DNA from: DASXUX01 sp036504595
Lineage (GTDB): Bacteria; Planctomycetota; SZUA-567; H5-PLA8
Assembly (NCBI GenBank): GCA_036504595.1
Contig: DASXUX010000053.1
Coordinates: 186,001 to 250,000 of the forward strand
Direction: 5' to 3'
Length of the DNA stretch: 64,000 nucleotides
Shown: positions 9,050 through 18,244 of the stretch, one piece after another
How the letters are laid out: every line of letters begins with the position of its first letter
Numbering within the stretch: position 1 is the stretch's first letter
Notes under the pieces: model-generated
Told to the model about the DNA's origin: nothing
Seen by the model: the letters and a program-made list of their open reading frames with translations, nothing else
Databases searched by the model: none
Translations under genes and position numbers: made by a program

Positions 9050-12000
9050 ATGAAGCACGTCCTCCGAGCGGACTCCATGGCGGATTTGAGCCCACGTCAA
9101 CCGATCTTCTACGATCCGGGCCAGCAGCGTTGGCCGCGGGTGCGCGGCGGGCTGGTGGCGGTTGTGCTGATTCTTTCGGCGCTGCTGAGCATGCTGGCGA
9201 TCAGCATCGTCTACAGTCCGCCGCTGTCGCAACTGGGTCTCGAAGCGCCCGAAGTTGCGTCGGCCGGGCCACACCTGGCGCCTCCCACATCGCAAGCTCA
9301 AGTTGATGCCAGCTTCAGCGACATGCGCGCGCGGCTTATGCTCGAACGCAACAAGAAGCGTCCGCCGCCGCCGCTGCGGCAGTCGCGACAATCTTCGGCG
9401 CCGCTGACCGCGGCATTTTTCGTGAACTGGGACGACTCGAGCCTCTCTTCGTTGAAAGAGAACCTGGAGACGCTGGACATACTCATCCCCGAATGGCTGC
9501 ACCTCAACTGCGGTGTCTGCGAATTGAACGAAGACAATCCGGCGCGGCAGAAGGACGTGTTGGAGTACGTGCGGCTCAAGCGCCCCGAATTGCGCCTGAT
9601 GCCGTTGGTCAACAATTATGTTGGGCAAGGCTGGCAGGGCGAGCAGTCTGGCGCGCTGGTGATGAATCCCACGGCGCGCAAACGAGCGATCGAGCTTTTG
9701 CTGAGTTATTGCGAGCGCCATCCCTGCTCCGGCTTGACGATCGACTTTGAGGATCTGCCGATTCGCGCCATTCCGATGTATTACCAGTTCCTGTTCGAAC
9801 TCGGCGTGCAGCTTCATGCGAAGAAAATGCTCCTGGCCGTTACTGCGCCGCTGGACAGTCCGGCGCACAACTACAGGCGGCTGTCCACCGTCGCCGACTA
9901 CGTTGTGTTGCTGGCCTACGACCAGCACTGGTCCGGAGCGGAGCCGGGGCCGATCGCCGCGATGGATTGGTTCCGGAAAGGGCTGCAACTGCGACAGGCC
10001 GATGTGCCCAACGACAAGACGATCGTGGCCATCGGCAACTACAGTTACGACTGGCGCACGGGCCGGCCGGCGGCCGGGCGGAATTTCGACGACATGATGA
10101 TCATCGCGCGCGAGAACCGGGCGGACATTCGCACGGACCCCGCCTCGCTCAATCCAGCCTTCCGTTACGAAGACGAGAAAGGCCGCCAGCATGACGTGTG
10201 GATGCTCGACGCCACAACGTTCTTCAATCATCTCTCCATCGCCGGCGGGATGCGGCCGCGCGGATTCGCCCTGTGGCGGCTGGGCAGCGAAGACCCGGCG
10301 CTCTGGCGCGTCTTTGGCAAGGGCCAAGAACTGAATGCTGAAGCCGCGGCGAAGCTGAGCGAGATGAGTTTCCGCTTCGGAATCGATTTCAGCGGGGAAG
10401 GCGAGATCATCCGCGTGGCGCAGCGGCCGCAATCGGGCAAGCGCGAGATCACGTTCGACGCGCAGACGCGGCTGATCACAGCGGAGACATTCGCCAGTTT
10501 CCCCTCGCCGTACGTCATCCGCCGCTATGGTTCGTTGCCGAAGAAAATCGCGCTGACCTTCGACGATGGCCCTTCCTCGGAGTACACGTCGGCAATCTTG
10601 GATATCCTGAAACAAGAGCAGGTTCCGGCGGCGTTCTTCGTCGTGGGGAGCCAGGCCGAGTTGCACCCGGATTTGGTCCGGCGCATCGTGGACGAAGGAC
10701 ACGAGATTGGAAACCACACCTTCACGCATCCGAACATTGCGATGATCTCGCCGCTGCAGCTCAAGTTGGAGCTTTCCGCCACGCAGCGGCTGGTCGAGAG
10801 CCTGACCGGGCGGCAAACAGCGCTTTTTCGACCGCCGTACGGTGAAGACAGCGACCCGTCCACGGCCGATGAAATTCAGCCGCTGGAAGTCGTCGGCGAG
10901 CAAGGTTACGTGACGGTAGGCATGCACGTCGATCCGCACGACTGGAAAAGTCCGGAGCCTGACGAAATCTGCCGCCGCATCGTCGAACAGGCCGATCGCG
11001 GAGAGGGCCAGATCGTGCTGCTGCATGACGGCGGCGGCGAGCGCGCCAACACGGTTAAGATGCTGCCGCAGGCCATCGCCACGCTGCGAGAGCATGGATA
11101 CACGTTCTGCAGCGTCGCGCAGCTTCTGGGCAAGACGCGCGATGAAGTCATGCCGCCGCTGGCGGCGACGCGGCGAGCATCGGCGTTTTTGAACCGCGCG
11201 GCGTTCAGCGCGATCAACTGGTGCCTGCGAGTTTTGCAGTGGCTGTTTCTGGCGGGCATCGGCCTGGGCGTGATGCGGCTGGCGGCGACCGCGATGCTGG
11301 CGGTGCTCGGATATTGGCGAAAAAAGCGGCAGCGCTTCAGCACCGATTACCTGCCCTCCGTCGCGGTAATCGTTCCCGCATACAACGAAGAGAAGGTGAT
11401 CGTGCAGACGGTTCACTCGCTGCTTGAGTCGGACTATCCGAAGCCGTTTGAGATCATCGTCGTCGATGACGGATCGCCCGACTACACGTTCATCAGAGTG
11501 CAGAAGGAGTTCGCCGATGAGCCGCGCGTGCACATCTACAAAAAACCGAACGCGGGAAAATCGAACGCTCTGAACTTCGGCATCGAATGCACGCAGGCGG
11601 AAATCATCATCGCGATGGATGCCGATACCGTTTTCCAAAAAGATACGATCAGCAAGCTGGTGCGGCACTTTGAGGCGCCCGGCGTCGGCGCGGTGGCCGG
11701 CAACGCGAAGGTCGGCAATCGCATCAATCTGCTCACGCGTTGGCAGGCGCTGGAGTACGTCACGAGCCAGAATCTGGATCGGCGCGCGTTTGAGGTGCTT
11801 AACTGCATTACGGTCGTGCCCGGCGCAGTCGGTGCGTGGCGCCGCAAGCTGGTTGTTGAAGCCGGAGGCTTCACGCGCGAGACGCTGGCCGAAGACGCCG
11901 ACCTGACGATCGGCATCCGGCGGCTCGGGTATCGCATTACTTACGAAGACGAAGCCATCGCGCGAACGGAGGCCCCCGACAGCATCCGGCAGTTCGTCAA

Positions 12001-12481
12001 GCAGCGCTACCGCTGGATGTACGGCACTCTGCAGGCGGGGTGGAAGCACAAGGACACGCTGCTGCGGCCGAGCCACGGCGCGCTGGGCTTTGTGGCGCTG
12101 CCGAACATCTTTATCTTTCAGGTGTTCTTCCCGCTGATTTCGCCCGTGATGGATTTGTTGACGCTCGGGTCGCTCGGCGGAGTGCTTGCCAACAAGTATC
12201 TGAGCCTCGGCAGCATGACGCCGCAATCGGCCGCGCACATTTTCTGGTTCTACGCTCTGTTTGTGGCGGTGGATTATCTGGCGGCAACGATCGCGTTCAT
12301 TCTTGAGCCCAGGGAAGACAAGAAGCTGCTGTTCTGGCTTTTCTGGCAGCGTTTTTTCTACCGGCAGCTCATGTATTACGTGGCGATCAAGTCCACCTTC
12401 GCCTCGCTGCGCGGCATCGCCGTCGGCTGGGGCGCGCTGGAGCGGAAGGCAACGGTGAAGATGGAAACGGCGGCCAAGTAG
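9050..12481 (+). CDS. Tri-domain membrane protein: GH18-like, NodB polysaccharide deacetylase, GT2 synthase
   Basis: This is a 1143-residue fusion. One membrane helix lies at about 33-54. A GH18-like domain (about 115-480) has the motif LTIDFEDL near 229-236, matching the DxxDxE acid end only in part. A NodB deacetylase (about 495-710) has LTFDDGP, the metal site HTFTH and RPPYGED. A second helix (about 725-745) leads to a processive GT2 domain with VIVPAYNEE, VVDDGS, AMDADT, EDADLT and QRYRW, then several C-terminal helices. Together these suggest synthesis of a beta-linked GlcNAc-type polymer with coupled deacetylation and cleavage on the outer face, as separate PgaC/PgaB-type proteins do. 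ATG 9077 is an alternative start. A hairpin follows the stop. Domain calls are firm; the polymer identity is inference. Confidence 0.9.
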   Translation: MKHVLRADSMADLSPRQPIFYDPGQQRWPRVRGGLVAVVLILSALLSMLAISIVYSPPLSQLGLEAPEVASAGPHLAPPTSQAQVDASFSDMRARLMLERNKKRPPPPLRQSRQSSAPLTAAFFVNWDDSSLSSLKENLETLDILIPEWLHLNCGVCELNEDNPARQKDVLEYVRLKRPELRLMPLVNNYVGQGWQGEQSGALVMNPTARKRAIELLLSYCERHPCSGLTIDFEDLPIRAIPMYYQFLFELGVQLHAKKMLLAVTAPLDSPAHNYRRLSTVADYVVLLAYDQHWSGAEPGPIAAMDWFRKGLQLRQADVPNDKTIVAIGNYSYDWRTGRPAAGRNFDDMMIIARENRADIRTDPASLNPAFRYEDEKGRQHDVWMLDATTFFNHLSIAGGMRPRGFALWRLGSEDPALWRVFGKGQELNAEAAAKLSEMSFRFGIDFSGEGEIIRVAQRPQSGKREITFDAQTRLITAETFASFPSPYVIRRYGSLPKKIALTFDDGPSSEYTSAILDILKQEQVPAAFFVVGSQAELHPDLVRRIVDEGHEIGNHTFTHPNIAMISPLQLKLELSATQRLVESLTGRQTALFRPPYGEDSDPSTADEIQPLEVVGEQGYVTVGMHVDPHDWKSPEPDEICRRIVEQADRGEGQIVLLHDGGGERANTVKMLPQAIATLREHGYTFCSVAQLLGKTRDEVMPPLAATRRASAFLNRAAFSAINWCLRVLQWLFLAGIGLGVMRLAATAMLAVLGYWRKKRQRFSTDYLPSVAVIVPAYNEEKVIVQTVHSLLESDYPKPFEIIVVDDGSPDYTFIRVQKEFADEPRVHIYKKPNAGKSNALNFGIECTQAEIIIAMDADTVFQKDTISKLVRHFEAPGVGAVAGNAKVGNRINLLTRWQALEYVTSQNLDRRAFEVLNCITVVPGAVGAWRRKLVVEAGGFTRETLAEDADLTIGIRRLGYRITYEDEAIARTEAPDSIRQFVKQRYRWMYGTLQAGWKHKDTLLRPSHGALGFVALPNIFIFQVFFPLISPVMDLLTLGSLGGVLANKYLSLGSMTPQSAAHIFWFYALFVAVDYLAATIAFILEPREDKKLLFWLFWQRFFYRQLMYYVAIKSTFASLRGIAVGWGALERKATVKMETAAK

Positions 12482-12503
12482 CGCAATCCTCCTGGATTGC
12501 GCC
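12481..12503 (+). repeat. Short hairpin after the tri-domain gene
   Basis: The arms GCGCAATCC and GGATTGCGC with a four-base loop begin immediately after the stop codon. No T-run follows, so it is either an atypical terminator or a member of the intergenic palindrome families of this genome. Confidence 0.5.
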
Positions 12504-12632
12504 ATGCAGCAATCAGCACCGGTTGTTCCGGCGACTGAGTTTGGCACGCGCGTTGATCTGTATAGCAGTTCTCCCGACTGCGTCGCGATCGAGGAGGATT
12601 GCACCACAGACTCTGTAGGGAAATCAGACAAA

Positions 12633-13610
12633 ATGACTCTCCGATGGCTGCCTTTGCTATTCATAGTTGCCGGTGCCTTTGGCGCGGATGCTCCGGTTTA
12701 CGATCCGCTGGCGCTGCCGGCGGGCATAGACATTCAGCCGCAGGATTTCACAGTCGCCGACAAGGCGCGCGAGCGCGAGCTGCCGATCCGCGTTTTTCTG
12801 CCGGTCGAAATGACGCCGGCGATTGTGATCCTCTTCAGCCACGGTCTGGGCGGAACCTGCAAGGGCTCGGCGTTCCTCGGCAAGCACTGGGCGGCGCGCG
12901 GGTATGCGGTCGTGTACGTGCAGCATCCCGGCAGCGACGATTCGGTATGGAAAGACCAGCCCATGCTGCAGCGCATGGGCGCGATGCGGCAGGCGGCTTC
13001 GGCGAAGAACTTCATGTTTCGGGTAAAGGACATTCCCGCAGTGCTGGACCAACTCACGATTTGGAACCAAGAAGAGAAGCATCCGCTGTTCGGGCGGCTG
13101 GACCTGTCGAAAGTCGGGATGTCGGGGCATTCGTTCGGCGCGGTCACGACGCAGGCGGTCAGCGGCCAGCGGTTCATGGGCGGAATGTCGTTCACCGACC
13201 CGCGCATCAAAGCCGCTCTGCCGATGAGTCCCAGCACGCCGAAAGGCGGCGATGCGGCCACCGCGTTCGGCTCGGTGAAAATCCCGTGGATGCTGATGAC
13301 CGGCACGAAGGACACGTCGCCGATTAACGACACCGATGTCGCCTCGCGGCTGGCGGTCTACCCGGCGTTGACCGGCGAGAAGTACGAACTGGTGCTCGAC
13401 GAGGCCGAGCACTCCGTCTTCACCGACCGCGCTCTGCCAGGCGAAAAGGGCAAGCGAAATCCGAACCATCATCGCGTGATCCTCGCGCTTTCGACCGCGT
13501 TCTGGGACGCCCAACTGCGCGGTAACGAGGCCGCTCGCGCGTGGCTGCAAGGCGCCGGGCCGCGAACCGTTCTGGAAGAGAAGGACAAGTGGCAATTCAA
13601 GGCGCAGTGA
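12633..13610 (+). CDS. Secreted alpha/beta hydrolase (dienelactone-hydrolase-like)
   Basis: The start chosen is ATG 12633, followed by a signal peptide (about 1-17); an earlier in-frame ATG at 12504 overlaps the hairpin and has no signal sequence. The 325-residue product has the oxyanion region ILFSHGLGGTC, a nucleophile elbow GHSFGA (Ser about 166) and a late EAEHSVF providing the catalytic His. This matches the predicted dienelactone hydrolase group (COG4188-like), used for esterase-type reactions. A paralogue follows 47 bp downstream. The substrate is unknown; deacylation of a carbohydrate or lipid outside the cytoplasm is plausible. Confidence 0.85.
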   Translation: MTLRWLPLLFIVAGAFGADAPVYDPLALPAGIDIQPQDFTVADKARERELPIRVFLPVEMTPAIVILFSHGLGGTCKGSAFLGKHWAARGYAVVYVQHPGSDDSVWKDQPMLQRMGAMRQAASAKNFMFRVKDIPAVLDQLTIWNQEEKHPLFGRLDLSKVGMSGHSFGAVTTQAVSGQRFMGGMSFTDPRIKAALPMSPSTPKGGDAATAFGSVKIPWMLMTGTKDTSPINDTDVASRLAVYPALTGEKYELVLDEAEHSVFTDRALPGEKGKRNPNHHRVILALSTAFWDAQLRGNEAARAWLQGAGPRTVLEEKDKWQFKAQ

Positions 13611-13650
13611 AGTCCAGAAGTCGAGGAGTCGAGAAGTCCAGGAGTCGGTG
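13611..13650. repeat. Degenerate AGTCGAGGAGTC simple repeat
   Basis: About four imperfect copies of GAGGAGTC/AGAAGTCCAG fill the space between the paralogous hydrolase genes. This is one of several simple-sequence tracts of this genome that accumulate at gene ends. Confidence 0.6.
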
Positions 13651-13657
13651 GCTTCCT

Positions 13658-14701
13658 ATGTTGAGAAATATTGAGCCCGTGATCGCTCTGCTTGCGCTGC
13701 TCGCAAGTTCGGCGCTGACGGCGGAAAAGCGCACCGTCGATGACTCCGTGCCCGGCCCGCTGGCGGTCGAGACGATCGATTTCCCGGACCTGACCGACGC
13801 CAAGCGCGAGAACCGGCGACTGCCGATCAAGGTCCACATTCCAAAAGAAAGCGGGCCCTTCCCGGTCGTCATTCTCTCGCACGGCGGCGGCGGAAACCGC
13901 GACGCCAATTTCGCGCAAGCTCACCATCTGGCCACGCACGGCTTCGCGGTGCTCTGCACGGAACATCCCGGCAGCAACACGGACGTGCTCAAACGCGGCA
14001 TGCAGTTCGCGCAAAACTTGAAGGCGATGACGCGCGATCCTTCCGAGGTACTCGGCCGATCCAAAGATATTTCCTTCGCCATCGATCGCGCCGAGGAGTG
14101 GAACACGGCGCACGAAAAGCTGCGCGGCCGGCTGGACCTGAAGCACATTGGCGTGATGGGCCATTCCTACGGAGCCTACACGACGCTCGTCGTTTTGGGC
14201 GCGCGGCCGGCGCTCGATTGGCTGCCGCCCAGCAAAGACGGTGTCGCCCAAAAGGGTCTCGCGCTGGATCTGAGCGACCCACGCGTCGCGTGCGGCGTGG
14301 CGCTTTCGCCGCAAGGCCCAGGCGAGCCGTTCTTTCTCGAAACCAGCTATGCGAATCTGAAGCGGCCGTTGCTGGGCATCACCGGAAGCAAGGACACGCA
14401 GCAGGGATTTCCGCCCGAAAATCGCAAGCGCGGCTTTGAACTCTGGCCGGCCGGCGACAAGATTTTTATCTGGCTGGACGGCGCCGAACATCTCGCCTTC
14501 TCCGATCCAACAGGCTCCGGCCGCCCCGGGTTTCCCTCGCCCACTCGCGACGACGCGCAGCCGGTCACGCGCGCCGCGACGCTGCTGTTTTTCCGCGCGC
14601 ATCTCAAGCAGGACGCGGAGGCGCTCAAAGCGCTGTCGACCGAAAACCTCAAGACTTACTGCCGCGGAAAAATCAGCGGGCTGGAAGTGCTGACGAAATA
14701 G
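13658..14701 (+). CDS. Secreted alpha/beta hydrolase, paralogue of the preceding gene
   Basis: The start is ATG 13658, with a signal peptide (about 1-20, IALLALLASSALTA). The 347-residue protein has VVILSHGGGGN as the oxyanion strand, the nucleophile elbow GHSYGA (Ser about 168), ITGSKD before the acidic residue, and AEHLAFSD with the catalytic His. The layout matches the upstream paralogue throughout, including the TEHPGSNTD versus VQHPGSDDS strand, so the pair arose by tandem duplication. The gap holds only a simple repeat, so both are probably co-transcribed. The function is inferred from family only. Confidence 0.85.
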   Translation: MLRNIEPVIALLALLASSALTAEKRTVDDSVPGPLAVETIDFPDLTDAKRENRRLPIKVHIPKESGPFPVVILSHGGGGNRDANFAQAHHLATHGFAVLCTEHPGSNTDVLKRGMQFAQNLKAMTRDPSEVLGRSKDISFAIDRAEEWNTAHEKLRGRLDLKHIGVMGHSYGAYTTLVVLGARPALDWLPPSKDGVAQKGLALDLSDPRVACGVALSPQGPGEPFFLETSYANLKRPLLGITGSKDTQQGFPPENRKRGFELWPAGDKIFIWLDGAEHLAFSDPTGSGRPGFPSPTRDDAQPVTRAATLLFFRAHLKQDAEALKALSTENLKTYCRGKISGLEVLTK

Positions 14702-14721
14702 CTTCAACTACTTCAACGCTG

Positions 14722-14795
14722 CCGCCGTGGCACCGGGTTCGCGGGCAATCCGCCGGAGCAGAAAAGACGCTCCGGCGGCCTGCCCGTGCCACACC
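14722..14795. repeat. REP-like palindromic element between convergent genes
   Basis: The outer arms GTGGCAC/CGGGCA and TGCCCGTGCCAC enclose an inner hairpin GCCGGAGC-aaaagac-GCTCCGGC. Nearly the same element occurs at 52900-52963, also beside a - strand gene's 3' end, and the GGCACGGGCAG arm recurs at 48075 and 62526. Confidence 0.75.
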
Positions 14796-14800
14796 TCTGT

Positions 14801-17593
14801 TCACTGATCCAACCTCAGCCTTCCCCACCCCGTCCGGTCGCCCGAATTCTTCGCCGTCCCGTTCCACACAAGCTGACAGCGGCGCGAAGTGCCGTTGGCG
14901 CTGTCGTCGATGGCAATATCGAAGAGCAGTTCGCGGCCCACCTCGGGTTTGAAGCCCGCCGGCACGGAGGCCGGCACTACCACCGACCACGGGATCGCGA
15001 CTTCCAGCGTGTAGCTCTTGCCGTCTACGCCGGGCAGCACCTCCATGTTGATCGCCGGCTGTTCGGCCGCGCGAGCGAGAAACCAGCGGCATTTACCGTC
15101 GGGCTTCGCGGCGCTGAGCAAAAGCTGGCGATCGGTGAACAGCAGCCCGCCGGGCTGGTCGAGTTTTTCGCTGCCGAAGAAAAGTTCCAGCGCGTCGGCG
15201 CTCCACAGCATGTTGCCTTTCTGCTGATTCTGCATCGGCGTGGGATCCTTCACCTGCGCGAGCAGATACAGCGCCTGCTCGTCCCAGCACATGCGGAAGG
15301 CGCCCTCCACACCGTCAGCGCTTGCGCCTTCGACGACGCGCTGGCCGGAGATCGTTTCCGGCGGATTGCCGGGCCAGTTCGCGGTTGTGCCGTCGAGCTT
15401 GATCTCACCGCGCGCGCGCGGAACGCCGAGGACTTTCTTCGCGCCGCCCGTTTCCTGGAAGCGCGGATTGTTGTAGACGAACGGCGGCTGCTCACCGAGT
15501 TCCACCGCGTAAATGTTGTGATTGGTCTTGGCCATCTCTTCGACCATCGGCTTCCACGGCCGATCGGTGACGGCGAAGATTCCGCAGTTCGAATTCTCGC
15601 CGTTGTAGCGTTCGAAGAATCGCCCCGTGCGCGCCTGGTCGATCAGCGTGAACCATTCGATGCCAACGACGTAGCCCAGCGCCGCCGTCTGCTCGACGTA
15701 GTTGCGATACGCCAACCCGCGTTCCTGCTGCGACGCGACTTCCTTGCCGCCGGGCAGGCCGGATTCTTTCGGCGAACACCAATGGAACTCGCTGAGGAAC
15801 AGCGGCTTCTTGCCGGCCCATTGATAGATGCGCTGCAGATAATTCTTGTCCACGCCGTACGTGTAGTAGTTGACGGAGACAATCTCGCAGTACTTCGCGA
15901 CGATGCCGCAGAGCTGTTCGTTATTGGCGGACTGCGGCTGCCAGCGGTCGCCGAGCAGCATGTGGTTCTTGTCGTACTTGCGGAACGTGTCGCGGATGAG
16001 CTTGTGGCTCGCGTCGAAGAACAGTCCTTCGTACTCCTTCATGTCGCTCGCGGCCGCCTGCGTTTTCACGGCCAGGCCCGTGTCGCCGAGCGCATCGAAC
16101 GACGCGGCTTTCAAGCCCCACGCCTGATTGAACGCGTCGATGGTTTTGTACTTCTCCTGCAGCATCTGCACTAGGCGGCGCTTGGCCGCGACGTTGGCTT
16201 TCAGCGTCGGAATCACGCGCGGGAGATCCTCGTGCGCCGGTTCGTTGCAGAGAAAATATCCGATCAGCAGCGAATCGCCGGCAGACGGCGCGATGTCCTT
16301 GGCAAAGGCCTTGTCCAGGTTCGCGACGTTCTGCGGATCGAACGGATCGAACGTTTCGCGAACGCCGGGAATGCTTTCGATTTTGAACTCGTTCCACGGA
16401 TTGATCGGCAACCCGCCGACATAGGGCAGGCGCGCCTTCTCGCGGACCTCTTTGGGAATTCCCGAGAACGCGCCGCCAGAGTTGAACCCGAACGCGCGCA
16501 CGCGGTCCGTCATGCGGCTGGCGATCGCGTTTCCATCGGCGCTGCCGTACTTGCGGATCACGTTCGCCAGATAAAAGGAGAACGTGTCGCGGCTCCAATA
16601 GTCGTTGGAATGGTACGCCGGGCGGAACTGGCCCTCGAACGGCGGCAGCCACGCGTAGCTCTTCTCGCGGCCCTTGATATACGTGTAGTCTTCCGACGCG
16701 CCGAACGAGCAAATCCCGAGGTGGAAGAACAGGTTGCCGTCCGGATCGACGAGATGCCAGCGCTCACCCTTTTGTTCGACATGGAAGAAGCCCGTCTTTT
16801 GCAGCCCAAGTTTCGCGCCGCTGCCGGGCAGGCCGCCGAACGCGTCGCGCTCCGGCTGCTTGAACGACGCGTAGTAAGCCTTCTCGGTTTCGACGTCGGC
16901 TTTCAGCTCATCGACCGTCTTCACTTTTCCCGGCCAGTTCATCAGGTTGTCCTGGCCGAGTTCATCGACGAGCACCACCGACTTCACACCGCCTTCGGCC
17001 GCGCCGACGGCGATGCGCAGCTCGGCCGCGTGTCGGTCCTGCAGCGGCGCGATGAACATCCAGTGGAAGGTCTTCCAGTTCCACTCGCGGTTGTCCTGCA
17101 CCTGGTGGAAGGACCAGTCCGGCACGGTAATGCTGAGGCTCCGATTTTCGAGGTTCACAATCTGAAAGTTCGCGCCGGTGCCTTGAAACATCTGCGGCTT
17201 GGGCGGCTTCTGCGCGGGGAACGCTTCTTCCTTGCCATCGACGCGCCACTTGCCGCCTTGAGCGAAGTCGAAGGGAATGAGCATCTCCATCTTGAACTTC
17301 TGCACCGCCGCAGGTAGGTCTTTGAACGTGAGCGCGACGTCGCCGCTATCGGCGATGCTCAGCGAAACCTGCGCGCCGCCGGCGTATTTCAGCGTGGCGC
17401 TTTTGCCGGCCGCGTTGGTTTCGACGGGCTTGAGTTCACTCCCGCCAACCAGCACAGGATACGAGAGCACGAAATTCCCGAGGCTCCCGCCTTCGATGTG
17501 GACGCCGTCGTTCTTGGCGCTGATTCCGCCGGCGAAAACTGCGAACGAGAAGGTGAGGCAGACGAGCAAACAGAGAGAAGCGCGAGAAACCAA
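14801..17593 (-). CDS. Secreted GH-A clan glycoside hydrolase (beta-agarase-like) with C-terminal CBM9-like module
   Basis: The 930-residue enzyme starts at TTG 17593, which follows AGGAGG by six bases; there is no nearby ATG alternative with a ribosome site. A signal peptide (about 1-22) precedes a beta-rich N-terminal domain, a TIM barrel with candidate acid/base Glu in FLCNEPAHED (about 449) and nucleophile Glu in LFLSEFHW (about 602), and a CBM9-like module (about 725-930). The barrel resembles agarase-type (GH50/GH86-like) enzymes. A short stretch of the CBM9-like part (14954-14983) is identical in style to the GCCGGC-rich repeat found in the beta-helix gene at 63571. It probably degrades a galactan-type polysaccharide; substrate specificity is inference. 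Confidence 0.85.
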   Translation of the reverse strand: MVSRASLCLLVCLTFSFAVFAGGISAKNDGVHIEGGSLGNFVLSYPVLVGGSELKPVETNAAGKSATLKYAGGAQVSLSIADSGDVALTFKDLPAAVQKFKMEMLIPFDFAQGGKWRVDGKEEAFPAQKPPKPQMFQGTGANFQIVNLENRSLSITVPDWSFHQVQDNREWNWKTFHWMFIAPLQDRHAAELRIAVGAAEGGVKSVVLVDELGQDNLMNWPGKVKTVDELKADVETEKAYYASFKQPERDAFGGLPGSGAKLGLQKTGFFHVEQKGERWHLVDPDGNLFFHLGICSFGASEDYTYIKGREKSYAWLPPFEGQFRPAYHSNDYWSRDTFSFYLANVIRKYGSADGNAIASRMTDRVRAFGFNSGGAFSGIPKEVREKARLPYVGGLPINPWNEFKIESIPGVRETFDPFDPQNVANLDKAFAKDIAPSAGDSLLIGYFLCNEPAHEDLPRVIPTLKANVAAKRRLVQMLQEKYKTIDAFNQAWGLKAASFDALGDTGLAVKTQAAASDMKEYEGLFFDASHKLIRDTFRKYDKNHMLLGDRWQPQSANNEQLCGIVAKYCEIVSVNYYTYGVDKNYLQRIYQWAGKKPLFLSEFHWCSPKESGLPGGKEVASQQERGLAYRNYVEQTAALGYVVGIEWFTLIDQARTGRFFERYNGENSNCGIFAVTDRPWKPMVEEMAKTNHNIYAVELGEQPPFVYNNPRFQETGGAKKVLGVPRARGEIKLDGTTANWPGNPPETISGQRVVEGASADGVEGAFRMCWDEQALYLLAQVKDPTPMQNQQKGNMLWSADALELFFGSEKLDQPGGLLFTDRQLLLSAAKPDGKCRWFLARAAEQPAINMEVLPGVDGKSYTLEVAIPWSVVVPASVPAGFKPEVGRELLFDIAIDDSANGTSRRCQLVWNGTAKNSGDRTGWGRLRLDQ

Positions 17594-17609
17594 GATTTCC
17601 TCCTCGATA

Positions 17610-18020
17610 CTACTTTAGCAACGCCGTGAAGCCTGCTTGTTCAAAATGATGATCGCCTGTGAGCGCGTCGGTGATGCCCCGCTCCTTCATCACTACAAAG
17701 GAGATGCAGTCGGTGAAAGACCATTCCTGGTCCGGGCGAGTTTTGAAGAAATCGAAGCCGGAATTGAACAGCGCTCCCGTCATCGAGACGACTTCGAAAG
17801 ACTCGTCGCTCCGCACCGCTGTAACCGTCCGCACAAAGGCGGGGCGGTCCGCAGGCAGACAGAGCGCATCACCTAACTCGGTCAGCACCCAGCCAGTGGT
17901 CACAAGGCGCCAACCTCGCTTTCTGGCTGTTCGGGACATTGCCACGGCACGGGAATGACCGGCATCGCCGATGCCCAGCAGCGCCAGGAAGTAGTAGGTG
18001 TCCGCGAAGACTTCCCTCAT
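17610..18020 (-). CDS. PIN-domain toxin (VapC-type RNase)
   Basis: The start ATG 18020 overlaps the antitoxin stop (ATGA). The 136-residue protein has the PIN core: FADTYYFLALL with the first Asp, the mid-domain Glu in WVLTELGDAL, and SFTDCISFVVMKERGITDALTGDHHFEQAGF with the remaining acidic metal ligands. PIN toxins cut RNA and are neutralised by the upstream antitoxin. Two antitoxin-like genes precede it, all three with 4-bp overlaps, so all are in one operon. Confidence 0.92.
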   Translation of the reverse strand: MREVFADTYYFLALLGIGDAGHSRAVAMSRTARKRGWRLVTTGWVLTELGDALCLPADRPAFVRTVTAVRSDESFEVVSMTGALFNSGFDFFKTRPDQEWSFTDCISFVVMKERGITDALTGDHHFEQAGFTALLK

Positions 18021-18244
18021 CGTCGCGGCAACCCGTGGATGTAATGGTCGTGATTGCGGGCCATGTCGGACGGCAGGCCCTTGACGGTTCCCGCAAGTTT
18101 CAACAGTTCGTCCCATCCATTGACCTTCTTGCGGCGAGTTTTTCTCCGGCGCACGAGCTGAACATTGACACTCGCACCCTCCGGCAGTCCCTTAGGATCT
18201 TCTATTACTACAACGCCATTTGTGACGGTGCCTCTATAGGTCAT
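18017..18244 (-). CDS. Antitoxin, proximal copy (AF2212/VapB-like)
   Basis: This 75-residue protein (MTYRGTVTNGVVVIEDP...) has an N-terminal swapped-hairpin-like beta region, the motif LPEGASVNV, a basic linker RRRKTRRKK and a C-terminal segment LLKLAGTVKGLPSDMARNHD, which is the kind of tail that occupies a PIN active site. It overlaps both the upstream paralogue and the downstream PIN toxin by 4 bp. It is the more likely cognate partner of the toxin because it is adjacent. Confidence 0.85.
   Translation of the reverse strand: MTYRGTVTNGVVVIEDPKGLPEGASVNVQLVRRRKTRRKKVNGWDELLKLAGTVKGLPSDMARNHDHYIHGLPRR

Noticed and set aside
8705..12664. A 1319-codon open frame on the - strand covering the tri-domain gene
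   Set aside because: Except for its last 81 codons it is antisense to a gene with clear GH18, NodB and GT2 motifs; its Arg/His/Gln-rich composition is typical of a shadow frame in GC-rich DNA.
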